Part shown: piece after piece, positions 60,377 to 64,000 of the stretch
Layout: the number at the start of each line of letters is the position of its first letter
Numbering within the stretch: position 1 is the first letter of the stretch
Source of the DNA: Clostridiales bacterium
Lineage (GTDB): Bacteria; Bacillota; Clostridia; Oscillospirales; Oscillospiraceae
Assembly (NCBI GenBank): GCA_029265405.1
Contig: JAJUJI010000014.1
Location: 32,044 to 96,043 of the forward strand
Direction of reading: 5' to 3'
DNA: 64,000 bases
Notes under the pieces: generated by a model
The model's input: the letters and a program-made list of their open reading frames with translations, nothing else
The model's database searches: none
What the model was told of the DNA's origin: nothing
Position numbers and translations under genes: made by a program

Positions 60377-60474
60377 GACGATGACGGCAAATACGTTCTG
60401 CATGATGTACACTGCGTTCGTATCTGTCCCGGTTGGAAAGCTAGGTAAAAAAATGCCACTATATTATTGATAAA

Positions 60475-60981
60475 AAAACAAATGGTTGGTATGGATCTTC
60501 GTTTTGCTATTTCATTATATACTCGGACAAATTGAACACGAAAACCTTCTGCCTGTTCAGGATGATGTTCCAACCAGCACTTAGAGATATTGTTTCCCCC
60601 ACGTCCCCAAAACTTTTTCTGATTATTAAACCAAGCCTTCATTTTATTCCTGTCATCGTAGCGCCCACTTGTCTGCTTTGATAGTTCTTTTTCGAAGACT
60701 TGCTTTGTATATCCTAAATCATTTTTCCAAAAATCATGATCAGGCGGAAGTTCTTCCAGCAACTGACGAAAAGCATTTTCCTGGTTGGCATTGCCAGGCA
60801 AACATAAAATGCTTTAGGATGCTTCTTATCACCATCTAAAATGATTATACTATTATTAAATTCGGGTATATTTTTCTCTGCAAGAGAACTCAAAAAATTG
60901 CCGCCAAATGTCGCATCACAAAAATTAAGATATTTAGTCTTTTGAGGCCCAAGCAGTCTTTTTATAAACCAAGAAGTATAA
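60475..60981 (-). pseudogene. Truncated OLD/TOPRIM-type AAA ATPase remnant
   Basis: The first frame gives '...SIIILDGDKKHPKAFYV' and another frame continues 'LPGNANQENAFRQLLEELP', 'HDFWKNDLGYTKQVFEKEL' and 'YDDRNKMKAWFNNQKKFWG'. Joined by one lost base near 60803, this reads like the TOPRIM (LDGD) C-terminal part of an OLD-family ATPase/nuclease. The 5' part is missing: the frame runs into the left end of the IS element at 60982. It is AT-rich compared with neighbours, suggesting transfer. Such genes often act in DNA repair or phage defence. Confidence 0.65.
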
Positions 60982-61023
60982 TGGACCCAAGAGTTTGACA
61001 CAAAATCAAAAAAATTAAGCTAT
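60982..61023 (+). repeat. Left terminal inverted repeat of the IS
   Basis: Starts TGGACCCAAGAGTTTGACAC and ends AAATTAAGCTAT. It contains TTGACA (60995-61000) and runs into TATAAT (61021-61026) with a 20-nt spacer, probably the orfA promoter. Confidence 0.7.
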
Positions 61024-61035
61024 AATAAAGGTGCT

Positions 61036-61320
61036 ATGGAAAAGAGAAAAACATACAAACCAGACGAAAAAGCGAATATTGTTCTTCAATTACTCCCAGA
61101 GGAAAAAACCATTGCCCAGATCGCCGCAGAAGCAGGTGTCCATCCTACAGTTTTAGCTCGCTGGAAAGCAGAAGCCATCGAAAACCTCCCCAGCCTTTTC
61201 ACCAGAGGCGCCAGCGAAGTAGAGAAAATGCGCAAGCAGTACGAAGCCGAAAAGGAGGAACTGACCAAACAAATCGGCCAATTGGCAATTGAAGCAAATT
61301 GGTTGAAAAAAATCTGCTGA
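61036..61320 (+). CDS. IS3-family transposase OrfA
   Basis: The 94-residue protein has an N-terminal helix-turn-helix ('PDEKANIVLQLLPEEKTIAQIAAEAGVHPTVLARWK' spans about residues 6-42) and a leucine-zipper-like end typical of IS3-family OrfA. An A7 run at 61306-61312 before its stop could allow the programmed -1 frameshift that makes OrfAB in this family. It seems intact; OrfB is not. Confidence 0.88.
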   Translation: MEKRKTYKPDEKANIVLQLLPEEKTIAQIAAEAGVHPTVLARWKAEAIENLPSLFTRGASEVEKMRKQYEAEKEELTKQIGQLAIEANWLKKIC

Positions 61321-62153
61321 ACTCTACGAGCGCCGAAGAAAGACGTGAAATGCTGGACCGGAATGAAAAAGGCATCACCGTCAAAAAACAGGCGGAACTC
61401 CTGGAGGTCAATCGCACCGGCATCTATTACCGTCCGGTCCAAAAGCCCGATCTTGATATAGAAATCATGCATATAATTGATGAAATCTACACCAGGTGGC
61501 CTCATTACGGATACCGAAGGATAACAAAAGAATTACAGAGCCGAAATATTTCAATAAATCGGAAACGGGTACAGCGTCTGATGAGGCGCATGGGGATATA
61601 TGGGATCGCGCCCGGGCCGAATTTGAGCAAACGAAACCACCAGCACCACACCTATCCTTATCTTCTGCGGGGAGTAAAGCCAAAGCACCCGGATCATGTC
61701 TGGGGCATAGATATCACTTATATCCGGATGGCAGGCGGATTCATGTACCTTGTGGCGATTATCTACTGGTATTCCCGGTACATAGTAAGCTGTGAACTTT
61801 CCTCCACCCTGGAGAAAGGGGTTGTCCTGAGAGCCCTTAAAAAAAGCACTTGCCTCAAGGAAACCGGAAATCATCAACAGCGAGCAAGGGGTCCATTTTA
61901 CCTCTGGAGACTATATTAATTTTTTAAAAGAACACGAGCTTCAAATCAGCATGGACGGCAAAGGCCGCGCTACCGATAACGCCATAACCGAGCGGTTCTT
62001 CCGCAATCTAAAATTGAATGGGAAAAAATATACCATGAATCTTATTCCAAACCAAAAGAAGTTTACCGGGCAGTAAGGACATACATCGAAGAATACAACA
62101 GTATAAGGCCCCATCAGGCTTTAGGTTACGAAACACCTGCCAGTATTTATTAA
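61299..62153 (+). pseudogene. IS3-family transposase OrfB, frameshifted
   Basis: The frame encodes an rve-type integrase with 'HYGYRRITKELQSRNISI' and the first catalytic Asp in 'HVWGIDITYI'. It breaks at an A run near 61840 (one extra A), continues in another frame ('INSEQGVHFTSGDYINFLKE', 'ATDNAITERFFRNLK'), and breaks again near 62010 at an apparent 5-nt insertion. The end 'RAVRTYIEEYNSIRPHQALGY' is then readable to a TAA at 62151. In the second Asp position the text reads 'NSEQG', where family members usually have SDQG. No active transposase can be made. Confidence 0.85.
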
Positions 62154-62181
62154 GGGCCGATTTCATCGGCAGAGGCCATCT

Positions 62182-62301
62182 AACCACCGCTTGGGTGTAA
62201 TAACTGGCGAAGGGCGCCAATGTCAAGGTCGGCTTTAGCCGGCGAAGCGAAACCTTGACATTGAGGCGGCCGAAGCCAGTATAATTCAGCACACGGTGGT
62301 T
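62182..62301. repeat. Nested 120-bp inverted repeat inside the IS
   Basis: Three arm pairs nest symmetrically: AACCACCG (62182-62189) / CGGTGGTT (62294-62301); ACTGGC (62203-62208) / GCCAGT (62275-62280); AATGTCAAGGT (62219-62229) / ACCTTGACATT (62252-62262). The central part has G+C-rich short repeats. It sits between orfB and the right terminal repeat and codes for nothing. Confidence 0.8.
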
Positions 62302-62329
62302 GTAAAAAAATTGCAATTGGAGGTGCAGC

Positions 62330-62372
62330 ATAGCTTAAATTTTTTGAAAAAGTGTCTTGACAACGGGGTGCA
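62330..62372 (-). repeat. Right terminal inverted repeat of the IS
   Basis: Reading leftwards it starts TGCACCCCGTTGTCAAGAC and ends AAATTTAAGCTAT. It aligns with the left repeat with one gap. An outward TTGACA (62358-62363) could form the -35 of a promoter facing the right flank. The 62373-62541 gap beyond shows no gene. Confidence 0.7.
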
Positions 62373-62541
62373 CTACACGGTTTCTGGTAGAAAAGAGATT
62401 TTTTGTAAACCCTGTTATGATATATTCGAAAGGCATCTGCAAACTATATTTTATATGGTTGCAGGCGCCTTTGCCTATGTGTCCTCACGCTTGACGCTTA
62501 CGGAACAAAAGCATTTCTTTTAGAAAAAGGCGGAGATAATG

Positions 62542-62577
62542 CTTGAGGCCGCAGTCCTTTTTTACCGCGGCCTCAAG
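62542..62577. terminator. Hairpin past the SLH gene
   Basis: CTTGAGGCCGC (62542-62552) pairs with GCGGCCTCAAG (62567-62577) around a 14-nt loop that contains T6. It lies 28 nt past the SLH gene's leftward end; no T run follows in that direction. Confidence 0.55.
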
Positions 62578-62604
62578 GTATTAGCTTATTTCCATTGGTG
62601 AAGC

Positions 62605-64000
62605 TTATCTTTTGTATTTATTGTAGATCCGGTACAGGAACACGGCTGCTTCCGCCCTTGTGGCATTTGCGCGGGGGTTCAGCCTGTCCCCGGAGCCCTT
62701 GATCAGGCCTTCTTTAACCAGTGTGGCCAGGCTATTGGCCGCATAGCCGGCGATGTCTCCCTTGTCGCTGTATTTATCCAGCAGACCGTTGGCGTCCACA
62801 GCCTTCAATCCCCTGAATTTCTCCAGTGCCCTGGCTGTCAGCACCATCATGTCCTGACGGGAGATGCTTTCCTTAGGATTGAAACGGTTGTTCCCGCTGC
62901 CCGCGGCAATGCCCAGCTTTTTGGCGATGCCGAGGGCTTCATAATAGTAGGCGCCCGGCTCCACATCGTCAAAGTTGCCATCGAATTCCGCCATCAGTCC
63001 CAGGGTCCTGATCAGCAGCACCAGGTAATCGGCCCTGGTGATATTGGCAGCGGGGGAGAAGGTACCCTTTCCTGTTCCGCTGATGATTCCCTTGGAGGCC
63101 ATAACCTCAACGGGTTTTCTGGCCCATTCCGCGCCGCCCAGGTCGCCGAATGTCTTGTGTACGTATGCCACAGCGTAGTAGCTGAAATGGGTGGTGGTGA
63201 AGGTAACGGTGCCGGTGGCCGGGTCGTAGCGCCCGTTGGGTACTGATACTACATTGCCGCTGCCGTCGATGTACCAGACCACGATATGCTCGGGATCGGC
63301 CAGCTCCGCCGCCGTCGGCGTATAGGGAATGCTTACCGTCACCGGCGCAGACGGGTTGTTCCAAGCCTTTTGCTCGCCATCAACCGTAAGGCCCAGCTGT
63401 ATCACCGGTTTATCGCCTACGGCGTTTCTAACCTCCTCCGGGAGAGTTGACTTATCAACATTTTTAATTGTCAAGCCTGCATCGCCCTGATTTTCAAATC
63501 CTGTGCCGGCAAGCATGTTGCCCGGAAGTGTAACTGTGCCCGCATCAGTTTTGATTTCAATGTTTATATCGGCCTGCGGATTGGAAAGGGCCGATGCCGG
63601 AAGTTCCACATTGTAGCTTCCCGTAGCCGACTTGGACAGTTCAACTTCCAATGTCTTTTTCCCGTCATCACCTGTCAGTGCGCCTTCCAGGGCCATATTC
63701 AGAGTATCGGCATCAAGCTCTGTTTTTACGGTACCCGTAGCTGCATCCACACTTGCGGCGGTCTTCAACCCGCCAACAGTTGCTGCCGGAGGTTGCACAG
63801 GCTGAGGTTGAAGGGTTGGGGTTCCGCCACTGCCTTTATCATCATCCCTATCTCCACTTGGCGGCGCCGCGCGGTTTACCGTGACGGTATAGGTCCTGGC
63901 GGTTACACCGTCCTGTGCCGTAACCACAATAACAATCGTGTTGCTACCGACTTTAAGTGCTATGGGTTCGGAGGGCCGACCGCTTTCAACATCCTTTCCG
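62605..64000 (-). CDS. S-layer homology (SLH) domain surface protein, 5' end outside the window
   Basis: About 465 residues are visible; the N-terminus and signal peptide are beyond the right edge. It begins with the end of a cadherin-like beta-sandwich ('VTAQDGVTARTYTVTVNRA'), then a Pro/Gln linker, a region of beta-rich sequence, and three C-terminal SLH repeats: 'FGDLGGAEWARKPVEVMASKG', 'FDDVEPGAYYYEALGIAKKLG' and 'YSDKGDIAGYAANSLATLVKEG' starts. SLH repeats bind pyruvylated cell-wall polymer, so it is a surface-anchored protein. Base composition resembles the main chromosome more than the IS patch. The last residues are 'YRIYNKYKR'. Confidence 0.92.
   Translation of the reverse strand, partial: GKDVESGRPSEPIALKVGSNTIVIVVTAQDGVTARTYTVTVNRAAPPSGDRDDDKGSGGTPTLQPQPVQPPAATVGGLKTAASVDAATGTVKTELDADTLNMALEGALTGDDGKKTLEVELSKSATGSYNVELPASALSNPQADINIEIKTDAGTVTLPGNMLAGTGFENQGDAGLTIKNVDKSTLPEEVRNAVGDKPVIQLGLTVDGEQKAWNNPSAPVTVSIPYTPTAAELADPEHIVVWYIDGSGNVVSVPNGRYDPATGTVTFTTTHFSYYAVAYVHKTFGDLGGAEWARKPVEVMASKGIISGTGKGTFSPAANITRADYLVLLIRTLGLMAEFDGNFDDVEPGAYYYEALGIAKKLGIAAGSGNNRFNPKESISRQDMMVLTARALEKFRGLKAVDANGLLDKYSDKGDIAGYAANSLATLVKEGLIKGSGDRLNPRANATRAEAAVFLYRIYNKYKR

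Larger units (their letters stand above)
60982..62372 (+). mobile_element. IS3-family insertion sequence, decayed
   Basis: Imperfect terminal inverted repeats begin TGGACCC (60982) and end GGGTGCA (62372), matching IS3-type TG...CA ends. The 42-43-nt arms (60982-61023; 62330-62372) align with one gap and several mismatches. Inside are orfA and a frameshifted orfB. No target duplication is visible: flanks are ATAA (left) and CTAC (right). The gap of about 180 nt between orfB and the right repeat, which is unusually long, holds a nested palindrome. It interrupts the OLD-like gene on its left. Confidence 0.8.

Noticed and set aside
61299..61320. Frame overlap between orfA and orfB as a mutation
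   Set aside because: The A-run overlap is the normal programmed frameshift arrangement of IS3 elements. The true damage is further downstream near 61840 and 62010.
62296..62523. 75-residue frame on the plus strand at the IS right end
   Set aside because: It starts in the nested palindrome, crosses the IS boundary and shows no family features.

Overview
The window looks like chromosome from an anaerobic, spore-forming, GC-rich member of the Clostridia, probably Oscillospirales or a relative. This rests on a GerA-type germinant-receptor operon, an alpha/beta SASP gene, a V-type ATPase with Na+-binding residues, a soluble [FeFe]-hydrogenase, a ferredoxin-fused EtfA, T-box leaders, and acyl-CoA/CoA-transferase genes instead of respiratory genes. 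No rRNA, tRNA or CRISPR array was seen.

Layout. 1-4.8 kb: end of etfB, etfA with a fused ferredoxin domain, an acyl-CoA ligase and a CoA-transferase. 4.9-13.3 kb: an HD-GYP protein, a UroD-like protein, a DUF1015/PHP/esterase operon, a MATE exporter, an SH3-domain membrane protein and a cupin-like protein. 13.3-20.7 kb: an Old-Yellow-Enzyme-type reductase diverges from a T-box-controlled pair (a LeuA-like protein that has lost its metal ligands, and a TIM-barrel isomerase fused to an acyl-CoA ligase), followed by an AraC regulator. 20.7-27.5 kb: RHH protein, SPFH protein, zinc-ribbon protein, then a two-component system divergent from a fused ABC exporter. 27.7-31.8 kb: ger operon A-C-D-B. 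31.9-36.2 kb: [FeFe]-hydrogenase with a NuoF/GltD chimera, and a nitroreductase. 36.2-44.6 kb: V-ATPase operon H-I-K-E-C-F-A-B-D, read leftwards. 45-54 kb: rimP-nusA-rnpM-ylxQ-infB, then cdsA-dxr-rseP-ispG. 54-58.5 kb: a T-box-controlled XRE/cupin regulator with an acyl-CoA ligase, and htpG with a hairpin-rich leader. 59-62.5 kb: SASP, an EF-hand protein, and an AT-rich accessory patch where a decayed IS3-family element interrupts an OLD/TOPRIM-like gene. 62.6-64 kb: an SLH-domain surface protein cut by the window end.

The energy genes fit together. CoA ligases and CoA-transferase activate acids, EtfAB and the OYE-type reductase reduce enoyl-CoA or similar acceptors, the hydrogenase module removes electrons, and the Na+-type V-ATPase links ATP to an ion gradient. 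Four AMP-forming acyl-CoA ligases lie in 56 kb. Two of them sit behind T-boxes, meaning acid activation is tied to the charging state of particular tRNAs, which suggests amino-acid-derived acids as substrates (inference).

The most unusual locus is 15.2-19.8 kb: back-to-back promoters sharing one -35 element, a leader with a probable Leu specifier, a LeuA paralogue that keeps its allosteric domain but not its catalytic metal site, and a large isomerase-ligase fusion.
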